Positions 1-11,300 of a stretch of 64,000 nt of DNA are shown piece after piece; the stretch's first letter is position 1; every line of letters starts with the position of its first letter. The position numbers and the translations under genes were made by a program. The notes under the pieces are model-generated. The model saw only the letters and a list, made by a program, of their open reading frames with translations, was not told where the DNA came from and did no database searches. Origin of the DNA: Phascolarctos cinereus (Eukaryota > Chordata > Mammalia > Diprotodontia > Phascolarctidae). The DNA lies in the NCBI RefSeq assembly GCF_002099425.1, contig NW_018344068.1, forward strand, positions 6,516,501 to 6,580,500, written 5' to 3'.

Positions 1-179
1 GAGACCACAAATAAGGCATAAATATTTCCACGTCATCCTGATATTCAAAAATCTTCAAGGATTCCTTACTACTTCTAGGATAAAATGTAAATTCCTTAGA
101 ATTAATTTTAAAGCCCTTCGCCATTTGGTTCCCATCCACCTTTCTAGGCTTAGTTCATTTTTTTTCCTTTGCAAATTCT

Positions 180-470
180 TCTTTCCAGTAAAACTGGCTC
201 CAATTCCCTATACATGACACTCCATCTCTCTCCTCTGTGCCTTTGAACAAGTGGCCCTTTCATGTCTGGAATGCCTCATAAAATCTCTAGCTTCCTTCAA
301 GGCATGGTTCAAATGACACCTCCCATTCCTGATGCTCCTAGCTAATGCTCCCTTGCTCTTAAAATTACCTTGTATTACATGGCATATACTTTATGTGATT
401 GCTTACTTATGTAACCATAACTTAAATAGCCTGTCTCCTGGAGATTTTGGATATTGTTACTGTAGTAATG
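180..470 (+). repeat. L2 LINE 3' fragment
   Basis: The text follows the L2 3' region: a Cys-rich 'ttgaacaagtggccctttc' tract, then the 'gcctcataaaatctctagcttccttcaaggc' type segment, then 'aatagcctgtctcctgg'. It is diverged and has no open frame of note. Confidence 0.5.
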
Positions 471-695
471 TCAAACTAAGTCTTTAAAGATCAATGCTGC
501 TAGCTAGAGAATTTCTTAACAGAATACCAAATAATACAAAGATATATCTAAATAATTCAACAACGTATCAACCATGAGAAAGATTGCTGCCAGAGTCACC
601 TCTAAACATCTGCTGTAACTGCTGACTTCTTACCCGATACCACAAAAACCAGAGAACCGGGAAGTAAGCCCAAATGAAAAGTAAAAAATAACAGA

Positions 696-832
696 GCCAC
701 GGCCCTGTAGTTAAGAGGACTTGAGTTCAAATCCAGCCTCAGACACATAATACGCACTAGCTGTGGGACTCTGGGCAAGTCACTTAACCCCAATTGCCTC
801 ACCAAAAAAGTAAAAAAAATAAAAAATAATAA
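696..832 (+). mobile_element. Marsupial tRNA-derived SINE (WSINE-like)
   Basis: Core motifs 'gagttcaaatccagcctcag' and 'gggcaagtcacttaacccc' are followed by 'caattgcctca' and an A-rich tail. The 5' head is shortened relative to the other copies in the window. Confidence 0.75.
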
Positions 833-2084
833 AGCCAAAGTGAGCTTTGGGAGTAAAGAGGAGGAGGGAGGATAGTATAAAAAGAAAACACAATACACCC
901 CCTAGGGACCAAATCCTTCCAGATTCTAATCCATTTGTCCCACTAAACCATCTCTAACCTAGAAATAGTAGCTAACGCTGCCTATGGCTTCTGATATATT
1001 TTCAGCTCCTTGAGGTTCTGTGTGGAATTTTCAGATTTTAGGAACTCCCCAGAGACATATGAAACTACTCCCAATATGGAAATATTCCACTGACAGAAAG
1101 GAATGGTTGGGAGTCCTCTATTGTCAAATTCAAGTTTGTTCAAAGGTTTTTCAGTGCCCTTTTTATCCTGGGCAGATGTCACAGAGACTCTCTTTATTGA
1201 AGGGCCATAAATGTCATTTATTTTGATGCCATAAAACCATTACGTGGTGAAGGAGATGCTCCCAAACACTCAAGAAGACAGATGACAGTAAAATCTCTCT
1301 CTGTCTCTTTCTCTCCATCTCTTTCTGTCTTTCTCTCTAGCCTTAACTTTTTAGCCATCCATCCAACCACCCATCCATCCATCCATCCACCTAGCATTTG
1401 TTAAGCACCTGCCCCACACCAGGCATGCTGCTATAAGACACAAAAGCAAGAGGTCTTCCCTTAAAGAATTTACATTTCACTTACATTCAACCAACTCATG
1501 GGATCATAGAACTATTGAGTTAAAAAAAATACTAAATAGCTCAGGGCCAAGGACAGATCACATGCTACTTCACATCATATTTTTAATATGAGCTCTTACT
1601 AGATTCTAAATGCCTAGAGGGCAGAGGCCATATTATTTTTTTTTGTATTTCAAGCACTGTGTCACACATATGATAGGCTTTCGGTATTTAAAAAAATGTT
1701 TTATTGATGTTCTTCTCCTTTAGTTTTATATCACTGTCATTTCCTAATGGCTTCCTCTCCCTAACAGAAGCCTCCCTTGTAATAAGTAAATATAGGCAAG
1801 CAAAACAAATCAATATAGTCAACCTTAACTTCTCACCCGAGTCCCAGGGCTATGTCTTCACTTGCCTCTTCAATATCCCTATTTGATAAATTGGACTCAC
1901 CACCTTCTCCCCATACCAACTCCTTTTCTTAATTTATCCATTTGTTAGTGGTACCATCTTTCTCCTAGTCACAGGGCATGACACCTTGACTTCTCCCAAT
2001 CTTGCTTCTCAAGATCAATCAGCTACCTACCTCTACAGTTTTTTCCTTCCTTCTTTAATAATGAATAGGTAGAATCCTCTAAGA

Positions 2085-2235
2085 TTTGAGACAAGCTTTA
2101 CATACATTATCTCATTTGGCCCTCATGACAATTCTGTAGGATAGGTCCTTCAGGCACTGTTATCCTCATTTTATAACTGAGGAAACTGAGGTTCAGTGAA
2201 GTTAAATGACTTGCCAATTATTATACAGCTTTTTA
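2085..2235 (-). repeat. MIR-like SINE fossil
   Basis: The order 'attatctcatttggccctca', 'aactgaggaaactgaggttc', 'aaatgacttgcc' is that of an antisense MIR core. It is old and diverged. Confidence 0.5.
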
Positions 2236-2289
2236 TATAAAGCACCCCTCTATAAAATAAAGGGACTGGACTAGAAGATCACACTTTTA

Positions 2290-2470
2290 CAAATTTTTTT
2301 TAAAATGTAAAAATTTTGTTTTTTCCTTTTCCTTTTTCTTTGTTTATTTTAGTTGTCAACATTCACTTCTGTAAGATTTTGAGTTCCAATTTTTTTTCTC
2401 CCTTCCTCTATCCTCTCCCTCCTTCCCATTTGAATTTGAACAACAAAGCATTTCCTTACACACAGCAGAA
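2290..2470 (-). repeat. L1 3' UTR fragment, antisense
   Basis: T-rich start, then 'gttgtcaacattcacttctg' and 'gattttgagttccaattttt' followed by a C/T-rich 'ctcccttcctctatcctctc' tract. This is the reverse complement of the G-rich, A-tailed end seen in other marsupial L1 3' ends in this window. Confidence 0.5.
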
Positions 2471-3007
2471 TCTAAAAGGAGGATTTTTATATGAAACTAT
2501 GAATCTCCATTTCATACTGCTTGGTTTTTTTAAAATATATAACACATTTTTTATTTCAAAGCTTTGCTGCTTGTCTCTGCCTCCTTCTGAACTTCCTTAT
2601 GTTATCTTCCATATACTTTTAAAAAATGTTACAATGGCCCTCCTTTTTTTCTTTCAATCACAATTGCTAATCCTTTTCACTCTTCTAGTATCCCCATGCT
2701 CTACAAATGTGTGTTGAATTGAAGCTAGACCATGTGAGTAGTAGTTAGGGGTGGTGGGGTGGGTTGGAGAAGTGATGGCAGAGAGGAAGGGGAAGTCCAA
2801 AATGAATCATACATCTTGTTTCTGGTCATGGAGAGGTTATCATCTGAACTAAATGTTGAAGGATGGGTTGGACTGATGGACAGAGATGGAAGGGAAGGTA
2901 TTCTGGGGGAAACTGCCAGAATAAAGATGCAGAAGTGGATCAATGAAATGAGTTGCTCAAACATGACACTGTCAAACCTATTGACTCTGTCTATTTTTCT
3001 TCCCTGC

Positions 3008-3020
3008 CTTCTCTTACCAG
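3008..3020 (+). promoter_or_regulatory. PERCC1: 3' splice site before the PERCC1 coding exon
   Basis: A pyrimidine-rich tract (2993-3018) ends in 'ctcttaccag' at 3020, 46 bases before the start codon. No in-frame ATG lies between. This predicts a separate 5' UTR exon upstream, as in human PERCC1, where the coding sequence sits in the last exon. Confidence 0.6.
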
Positions 3021-3066
3021 TCAGATAACATCTGCTGCCTTGGAAGGCTCCTAGGCTTGAGAGGAA

Positions 3067-3909
3067 ATGGCTGCTGGAGTGATTAGAAATTTATGTGACT
3101 TTAGACTGCAGGCCCCCTTCCATCAGCCATTCTTACCTAGTACTGGCCACCGAGACCCAGACTTCCCTGAAACCTCTGAGGAGGAGGAGGAAGAAGATGG
3201 AGAAGAGGAGGAAGATGGGGAAAAACAGGTGGAGGACCTGGAGCTGGCAGGCCGTAGTCCAGGATGCCAGAGGTCAGACCAAGAGCTGGGAAAAGGTTCC
3301 ACCAGGCCAAGCCCAAGTAGCACCGAGATGACTTTGCAACTCCTGCGCTTCTCTGAGCTCATCAGCTGTGACATCCAGAAGTACTTTGGCCAGAAGACAA
3401 AAGACGACGACCCAGATGCATGCAACATTTATGAGGACAGCCGCCCACCTGGCAAATCTGCAAGGGAGCTCTACTATGCAGATTTGATGCAAATCGTCCA
3501 GAGTGGGGACCAGGAGGATGAGGACACTGACACTGTTGGTCTCCCCAGGGGCTTCGATTGCCAGGCCAGGTTCATCTCCGGCAGAGACAGGTCTCAGAAG
3601 CTGGGGCCTCTGGTTGAGCTTTTTGAATATGGTCTCTGTCAATATGCTAGGCAGAGGGTGTCTGACAGCCGGAGGCTGAGGCTTGAAAAGAAGTACGGCC
3701 ACATCACCCCAATGCACAAAAGGAAGCTGCCACAGTCCTTCTGGAAAGAGCCAGCCCCCAGCTCCCTGTGTCTGCTCAACACCAGCACACCCGATTTTAG
3801 TGACCTGCTTGCCAACTGGACATCAGATGTGGTCCAGGAGCTCCACAGTGTGGGAGGCCGGGAGCTGGGCAGACATGCCCTGGAGATGGATCAGTTAGAG
3901 GAGGCATAA
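3067..3909 (+). CDS. PERCC1: PERCC1, proline- and glutamate-rich protein with coiled coil 1
   Basis: An uninterrupted 280-codon frame whose product is colinear with mammalian PERCC1. The N-terminus MAAGVIRNLCDF is followed by an acidic stretch at residues 38-57 (runs of E with D and G). The most conserved core starts at LQLLRFSELIS (90-100) and continues through DIQKYFG (102-108), then SRPPGKSARELYYADL (125-140), LEKKYGHITPM (206-216), LPQSFWKEP (221-229) and TPDFSDLLANW (241-251). The start ATG has purine at -3 and G at +4. Family knowledge: PERCC1 is expressed in enteroendocrine precursors, and loss of the gene or its upstream enhancer causes congenital diarrhoea (mouse and human). It has no known enzymatic motif and its molecular role is unclear. 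It lies on the strand opposite CCDC154, as in human. No break is seen. Confidence 0.92.
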   Translation: MAAGVIRNLCDFRLQAPFHQPFLPSTGHRDPDFPETSEEEEEEDGEEEEDGEKQVEDLELAGRSPGCQRSDQELGKGSTRPSPSSTEMTLQLLRFSELISCDIQKYFGQKTKDDDPDACNIYEDSRPPGKSARELYYADLMQIVQSGDQEDEDTDTVGLPRGFDCQARFISGRDRSQKLGPLVELFEYGLCQYARQRVSDSRRLRLEKKYGHITPMHKRKLPQSFWKEPAPSSLCLLNTSTPDFSDLLANWTSDVVQELHSVGGRELGRHALEMDQLEEA

Positions 3910-4097
3910 CCCACAGTTGCTGGAGCTGCTTTACCCTCTCACAGAGGCCGGACTTAGACGAGAGGCTAGGCTTCCTTCCTGGACCAGGCACTGAAAGAAT
4001 CAGGTCCAATGGCAGGCTAAGCATGACCCAGAACTGTAAGAACCCCTTCCTCTCTGCCTCTTCTTACTATTAATGCTTTCATCTCCTATCCTCATTT

Positions 4098-4103
4098 ATT
4101 AAA
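4098..4103 (+). promoter_or_regulatory. PERCC1: Candidate PERCC1 polyadenylation signal (ATTAAA)
   Basis: ATTAAA lies 190 bases after the stop codon and is followed within about 30 bases by a T/G-containing 'ggttatgtgtcct' element. It is the first canonical or near-canonical signal after the stop. Confidence 0.5.
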
Positions 4104-4129
4104 AGAGTTCCAAACTCTAACAGGTTATG

Positions 4130-6600
4130 TGTCCTACTGCCAGGAAGATGTTTATAGCCAATTCTCCTTGCTGCCTGGCTCTCAGCTGGATCCTAGGGAT
4201 CCAGTAGCCTTACCTTGTACTGCTTTTCTGCACTGATTAATTTCAGCCCACTTTCCTGGTCATTTAGGTAAAACTTTAGAGCTGATGATAGAGGGACAGC
4301 AGCTCCTCTCGTAGTCCTGACCGCCTCCCTACAGCAAGTGCTCCCTCTAGCACCTCTGCGCTACACTTCTGTGGAGGCAGCCATATCCCCCCCCCCATGT
4401 TCCCCCTCCCACAAGGAAGGAACTTCTGGCTTTAGGAGATTCAGGAATGGTACCAGGGTTGACAAGAGCTTCTGAACATCTTAAAGAAGGCACTACCTCA
4501 AGCTCCTTTAAGAGCTTCTCCCAATAGCAAGCAGCAAGGCAGGGGTGGCGCTGGACCAGGCTGGCAGGAAGCAAACCTTTTGGATGAACTGCAAGTGCTC
4601 TCCCAGGGAGGCAGGAAGAAAAGGGTGATGCGTTGATTAAATGAACAAACATTGTCTATTTACTCATGAGATAACAGCCAGAGAATCTCCTCCCTTGTGT
4701 TCTCAGTAGGGTTTAAAGGGCATCTTGCAGAATACTGGGAATACAGGGGCTCTCTGGGGTCCCTGGAACTTTCAGTTGAGCAGATTTCCCAATTATGCCT
4801 TGTACCTAGCCTTTAGGGAGTTTTTTTCCAGAGGCCCTAAAGAGACAGGACTACTGACAGCCCCTCTGCCTGAGAGGTAGGAGCAGAGCCATGACAGTGA
4901 CTCCCGAGCCACTGGCAGGGTTATGAAAGAAGAAAAAGGTCCTAAAGAATCCTAAACCGTACAACTCTCAGCCCCATTGGTTGAATTCAGCTGCTCCTGC
5001 ATCAGCCTGGCTTACTCATGAAGGGAGCTCTCAGTGACCCACCTGATCCAGAGGCAAAAGCTGTGGGGATCTGGGTGTCTTAAGTTATAGTCATTCTGGT
5101 CCCCAGGAGTGGCAGATGGGAGGTCGTGGAGTGAGAAGTGATGACTAGGGTCCAGCTTCCCATGATCCTCTCCATTCCTACCTCCTGTATGTTTCTTGGA
5201 ACCCTAGTAATACAAAGTAATAGTACTTGGTTTCTACTGAATTCTGTGCCGGGGGTGGGGTGGGGGAGAGGGTTAGGGGAGAACCAGAAACCTGCCTGTT
5301 AAGTTTTCAGTAGCCTACAATAGAGCTGTTTCTTAAAAAGATCTTAGACTTGACCTTGGCTTAGCCAGTGGGACAGACTGTGTCATCAGATCCCTGGGCT
5401 GGGAGTGAGGAATGTGAAACCCTTTCTTCCCTGAGATCCTCAAGTAGAAGCAAAGGTGGCATCTAGGCTCTCCTAAGGGTTCTCCTTTCCCATGTGTGAG
5501 GAGGGGGAAGCTGCTGTCCTGTGACCTCACTGGTCCAACAGAATCCTGCTTCACTCAGTAGAGGACTCTAGAATCTGAGTGTCTCCAATTTCTCATGACC
5601 TCAGTAATGCTTCCCCCTCATCCTGGAAATTCTGTTTATCTTTGTTTTTCCACCACCTCAGACCTCTCTGCTTTGAGTCTTCAAGGCATGACTTTCCCTG
5701 CCAAAAGGAATCAACCTCTCTTCAGAAAAGACAAAAAGCTGATTGATGTCATCAAGCTACTGCTAATTCTCCTGAACCACTGACCTAGTGGGAGCTTAGT
5801 GTCCTCCAGAACTAGCTGTTCATTCTTTTTAAATTACATTTTAGTTTTAATTAAAAATCTATTTTAATAGGTAGATGTTGACCACCTATATCCCTACCTG
5901 CACAAAATGGAAACAGATGCACATTCCCACTAAAACCCCAGGGCATAGTAATTGGCCCAAATATCATGATCACCATTGAATTATCCACTTCCCCAAATAA
6001 ATAAGACTCCTAGTCAATTCTGTAGCAACTAGGTGCCACAGTGGATACAGCACTGAGCCTGGAGTCAGGAAGTCCTGAGTTGAAATCTAGCCTCAGACAC
6101 TTATTGGCTTTGTGACCTTACACAAGCCACTTAACTGGGTTTGTCTCAGTCTCCTCATCTGTAAAACGAGCTGGAGAAGAAAAAGGTAAACCATTCCTTT
6201 GCCAAGAGAACCTCAAATGGGGTTGGACATAACTGAACAACAACAACAGTTAATTTCACATAAGGGATAGCATTTTATTTCTGGGAAGAGAGGAAAGTCA
6301 GGCCAGTGAATAGGCTCCAGATCTGTAGGTTTCTCCACTAGGACCCCTGAGATGATAGACTTTTCTTGGCCTTCCCTTAACTAAAAGCTTGAGTAAAACT
6401 GTTTTCCATTTCAGCCACCTGGCAACAGAAAACACAGACAGATTGCATCCCTTCTGACTTCTTCAGTCCTTACCACTTTGCAGCTCTGATGTAAGATGGT
6501 CCTCTAGTCCCAGTACTCATCCAGTGAGGCAGCCTCTTCAGACACAGAGCTCCAGGAGGGCAAGTGGCAACTTTTGATTTTGAATCATGTGGTATCAAAG
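4130..6600. other. Gap between converging PERCC1 and CCDC154
   Basis: Apart from the SINE at 6021-6245, a C run at 4388-4396 and a G-rich patch near 5250-5275, I see no gene or recognisable repeat. All open frames here are short and lack splice or homology support. Confidence 0.5.
6021..6245 (+). mobile_element. MAR1-like marsupial SINE
   Basis: Full-length order: 'gtgccacagtggatacagca', 'ggagtcaggaagtcctgagt', 'tctcctcatctgtaaaacga', 'gctggagaaga', 'ccattcctttgccaagagaa' and 'tggacataactgaacaacaa' with a CAA tail. This longer SINE type differs from the WSINE-like copies by its 3' half. Confidence 0.75.
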
Positions 6601-6630
6601 CTAGCACACCACTCCCCTCTGATCAGAGCA

Positions 6631-6636
6631 TTTATT
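6631..6636 (-). promoter_or_regulatory. CCDC154: Candidate CCDC154 polyadenylation signal (AATAAA)
   Basis: AATAAA on the minus strand, about 430 bases after the TAG at 7069. A second AATAAA lies further on at 6274-6279. No transcript evidence is available, so the choice is a guess. Confidence 0.3.
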
Positions 6637-6834
6637 TGTCTGGGCTCTTTCCCTCCCAGATAAGAGCAGCTTAATTCAGCTTCCTGGCCTTTTGTATTTT
6701 CTCCCTTTTCTAGTTCTCAAGATGTTTCTGATATTCACAGTATACTGTACTCAGGTTTAGAGCTTACTTTTTGCCCCCCCTTATCACAAGGTAAACTCCT
6801 TGGGGGCAGGGAATACTTCTTTTTTCTTTGTTTG

Positions 6835-6900
6835 CATCCCCAGTGGCAACAGCAAAGCCGGGTGCATAGTAGGTGCTCAATAAATGCTTGGCTCTGGCAG
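6835..6900 (+). repeat. L2-type 3' end fragment
   Basis: 'tgcatccccagtggcaacag' followed by 'gtgcatagtaggtgctcaat' and 'aaatgcttggct' is the usual L2 3' terminus. It lies in the CCDC154 3' UTR, in antisense to the gene. Confidence 0.55.
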
Positions 6901-7068
6901 CTCCCTCCCCCCTCAGAATTAAAAGAGGTTCTCACAGGATTTGCCCCAGGACAGATTCCTTCCTGGTCTGGAGGCCTCCTGGTGCCCTTGGATAGATAAG
7001 GGCCCAGGAGTCTCAAATCCAAAGATAGGTAGGTGTCTTAGCTTAACATAACAGCATAGTTCTCCTCC

Positions 7069-7260
7069 CTACCTCACTGCCTGATAAATGCCCCATCTGT
7101 TTATCTGGGTGACCTCGTCAGGGCCCACATCCTTGATAAAAAATCGTTGTCTCACAAGGGACATGAGCATTTTTTTGCTACCAAGCGTCAGGGTCCAGGG
7201 TCCTTCCTCACTCCATAGCTTCATTACATTCTCCCGGAGGTGAGCGATCTCCTCTACCCT
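7069..7260 (-). CDS. CCDC154: CCDC154 coding exon 15 (last)
   Basis: Starts after 'ccatcag' with [20 protein letters not shown] and ends WGIYQAVR then TAG, 64 codons including stop. The sequence AG|GTAGGG spans the stop, so a further exon could in principle be spliced on; human CCDC154 extends about 40 residues beyond this point. Confidence 0.85.
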   Translation of the reverse strand, partial: RVEEIAHLRENVMKLWSEEGPWTLTLGSKKMLMSLVRQRFFIKDVGPDEVTQINRWGIYQAVR

Positions 7261-8287
7261 CTGATGGCAGCAGCAGAGAGAGATATTAGGAGATTAGGAG
7301 GCTGATAGGGCCACCCTGACTAGGGAGAAAGAAGGAGTGGTTGATGGATTAATTAAAGGAATGCCAGGAAACAAACAAAAAGTGGCCAAGATTAGGAAGA
7401 AAACTAAACAAACAGTCATTTATCTTCCCCTGAGTAAACTGCTCCAATCAGCTGAAAGGGTCTTATCATAGGAAGACATTCTTCTTAGCCAGGATGGCTA
7501 AGGTGAGATTCTGACAGACAAGGCAAATGTGCTCTCTGGGGCCAATGGGACTGGGAAAGTGGAGCCTAGGTAACCTGGTTCCTGGCCACCCCAGATCTGA
7601 CCACCCCAGGGGTGGAGGGGAAGGAGGGAGTCTGGGGGCTCCTGTTTATTCTTTGTCCTCAGGGAACTCTGGCAGGAGGGCCAAATGAGAAATCCCTGGC
7701 CTAGGGCAGGACACTTTAGCTCCCATTTGGCCTCTAAGGCCAGGGAGCCGCCATTCTCTTATTTTCCCTGGGGCATTAAAGGTTGGATCTCAGACAAGCA
7801 GGGTTCTGGTGAGGGAGGTTCCAGTTACCAGTTTGGTTTCAGTGTTAAATTTCAGGTTCTGTATGGTCTTGTTGTCTTGTATGTTGTTCTCCATCTTCAT
7901 TATCTGATTCTGAAACTGGAAAACAGCCATCTGAGCAAATATATGAAAAACTCTAAGCCTACCCTAAACCACACATCTAAACAGGCTAAACCCCCAATCT
8001 CACAGGGGAACTCTGGGTAAGCTTCTTCCTCTACCTATACTTCTGCAAAATGAAAACAAAAATACTGAGTGGGAAACCCCAGCCTCCCCGCCTCCCACCC
8101 CCGACTTCCTCCTTACTTGGGAAGGTTGGGGGGGAGGGGGCTAAGACCAAACCCAAGTTGCTCAGGCTGGCTCAGGGGTCTCAAGGATGTATAATCAGCA
8201 TGGAGATGAGTGGGTCTCTCATTTCAGGATCCATCCCCCCCCCCACCATCCAGACTCTTGCCATCTGTCCATTCTTCCCACAGGGTT

Positions 8288-8339
<52 letters not shown>

Positions 8340-11300
8340 CCAGCCAGATCACCCCTCCTGAGCATGTCTCCCCAACAGATGAGGACTTTTTGTTCTGCAG
8401 CCCTCACTCGGCTGCTGAAGGTCAGATGTTGAGGGCCTGAATGAATGCAGGCAAAGGAGCTTGCTGATGGCCAGCACCGAGGATGCTGGGCCCTTTGAAG
8501 GGAGCCCTGTCACGTACCGTGACCAGCTTGCCCTGTATCTCAGCTATCTTCCTGTTAGGATTGTCCTCCTTGAGCAGCTGCAAGGTGGACAGCACTACTG
8601 CCAACTCCTGCTTCACTATCCCCATCTCACGCTCCCTGTGGACAAAGAAGGAAAGGTCAGCTGATCAAGGGTAGGGATAGGCCCAGCCCAGCCAAGGGCA
8701 CACCCTGCACCTCCCCTCTGGAGGGGGAACCAGGTCCAAGGGAGAGAGACCAGGCCCTCAAAGCAGAGTCCAAAACACAGGCATGCAGAAGAACTGGCCT
8801 TTTGAGAGCTCCTTGCTCTACACTCTCACTGTTACCTCATCAACACCAGGTCCTAAAAGCCTCTACAATCTAACAAACTCCATTTTGATGTGAGTGGCAG
8901 TGATGGAGTGAGCTTTGTATGAAGTGAGATCCTCAAGGGCCACAAGTGAACCTCTCACAGAGGCTCTCAAGACTCCAGGGTCCCCTAGCAAGCATGGAGC
9001 AGCGGTGGAAGTCAGGAGTCCTTGGTCGATTGGTGACTTACCATGCAACCTTAGACAAGATGTTTCAAATCTTTGGGACTCAGTTTCCTCAACAGGGATG
9101 ATAATAAATCCCCACCCTGCCTACCTTTCAGAGCTGTAGGAGATAAGTCCTTAGAAAGATACAAAGCACTGGATGAATATGGAGTATTTTCATGATGGCC
9201 TCTGGGTCTTAGAACTCAAGTTAACTCTATACACAAGCCTTGGAGAGAACAGTGGAAATGGGGTAATCATTTGTTCACTACCACAACCCCAAAAGACAAA
9301 TAACCATTAGTAGGCAAAGATAAAAGCAACCTAGGGCATGCCTCTAGTTACTGAAACCTGAGGAAGTTCCCCTTCCAGGACCTCCCAATGGAGACCTTTG
9401 ATGGAGAACAGGTATGGTTGGCTAGAGAGAGGAAACAGCCGTGTACTGATGCAGGGGATTCATTTTTTTCAGGTCAGCATTTCTCAGATCCTCCATTAGT
9501 ATAGACAGAGCAATGGATTGGGGAGAAAGGACTAAAAAAATAAAAAGCAGAGACCTTCTAATTCTCTCCCCTCTGAAGTCAACACTGGGCAAGCTAGGAA
9601 AAGTATGATTTAGCCCTCCTTTGTTTGATGGGAGCAGGTCTAGGTCGAGGAAGCAAGCAGTGGCCAGCCAAGCTTGAGTAGGAACCTGGCTTGGACCTGA
9701 TACCAGCTCCTACCATCAGCAATGGCCAGTAAACATGCTCATTAAGTTGCCAGGTGACCAAGGCTGAGCGGGGGTCATAGAGAGCACCCTAGAGGCCAGG
9801 ATTTGGATTCCAAACAAGCTGAAGGGGTAATTCAGAGGCATAGGCAAGTACAGGGTCATGTGCTTTATGGTGCTTTATGGGTGAGATCCAACAGCAGCCC
9901 AGAACCCAATGGAGCAGTAGGACTACCTTTCTCCCACTAAAGAACTGTGGGGCTACACAGCCCAGGAGTTTCTCTGAGTCCTGGGCAAAGATCTGGAAGC
10001 TTCCTTACCGGGTTCTACTCTCAGTGATTATTCTTTGATCAGAGTCACTTCTATGGAGGAGGCACCTGTCATTCACATCTCCTATCTGAAACACAGTAGG
10101 AAGAAACCCAGCCAGGGTGGGCCCACAGTCACAGGCTGCTTCTGAGAGGAAGAGTTAGCTCCACTTCTAGCTGGAGATACCAAAGTTCTGAGCTCAGGGG
10201 GACCCCAGCTATTTTTACATCACTTCTTAGAATCACCAGCTCTTAACACGGTCACTTAGCTTGCCCACTATCTCTTGACTCTGTTCCCTTCTCAGTGTTT
10301 CTCTCTAGTCCTTGCTGCCTCCACTACCATTGAAAGTGTCTGCCTACAAGATATAAGTATTTTGTAGAGCCAGAACTAGGAATTTTTTCAACAGGGCAAA
10401 AACAGTTGAGGGAAGTATATCTCAGTGGTGGAAGGCCAGAGGACACAGTCCAACTGTAGGTTCATTAGGGCAATCTGACCCCAGAACCCACAGGCTGTTG
10501 GGATAAGGTGTGGCATCCTAAGTAATACTGAATAACTCATGATGGTGGTCACTAAGGGATATAATACCCCACCCCACCCCAGTCAGCACCTAGAACCATT
10601 CACAGTCATAGATGCTCATGGAAATCAACAGAAGAGGAAAGGAAAAGAGAGAAATGCGGGAAGGAGAGATAGGATTGTGAAACCATTAGATTTAGAGCTA
10701 GAAGAAGCTTTAGGGGTCATCTGGTCCAATCCTCCTCCCCTTCACTTTAGAGATGAGAAAACTGAGGACCAGAAAGTGGAAAAGTACTCAGGGTCACACA
10801 GGCATTAAATTGCAGGACCAGGATTTATTTTAACTCATCTTCTGACTCCAAATCCAGTGCTTTCTAGTAGGAAGGGAGGAAGAGAGGCAAAAAAAAAAAA
10901 GTGGAGAGAGGAGTGAAAGGGGGGACATGAGAGAAAGCAGCGGAGGGAGATGAGAAAGAAGAGTGAAGACAGGGGAGAGAGATGGGTGATGGTGGGCTAA
11001 AGATGGAGGAGAGAGGGAGACAAAAGTGCAAAAGTAGCAAGAAAGACAATAATGGCCAGGGGCAGGGGTGGGGGGCTCAGAGAGAAAGGGGGAAATGGCA
11101 GAGAAAGCTTCAATCCCTTTATCTCCACAAGCTGGCTTTCCTTGAAGCCTGGACTCAGAGACATTCTAAGGGTGAGGAAATGACTGAAAGAGACTCCAGT
11201 GTTCCAGCACCAACCTGGACGAGGAAGCTTTCCACTTTCTCTTGTAGTTCTTTCAGATGCACTATTGTCTCATTCTGCCACTGCATGAATTTCTCTAGTG

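Larger units (their letters stand above)
1..3020. other. Upstream flank of PERCC1, no gene recognised
   Basis: No coding exon could be supported here. The stretch holds an L2 fragment, a SINE, a MIR-like fragment and an L1 3' end (listed separately), a short ATCC repeat near 1365-1390, and otherwise AT-rich unremarkable DNA. The 5' UTR exon of PERCC1 and its promoter are expected in or beyond this region but were not located. In human the intestine-critical enhancer lies several kb upstream of PERCC1, so its counterpart is probably outside the window. Confidence 0.6.

Noticed and set aside
696-832. tRNA gene suggested by the tRNA-like SINE heads
   Set aside because: The SINE heads here and elsewhere are diverged, lack a complete cloverleaf and are followed by SINE bodies and tails.
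2316-2717. 133-codon plus-strand frame
   Set aside because: Low-complexity F/L/S-rich translation of a T-rich L1 3' end with no homology.
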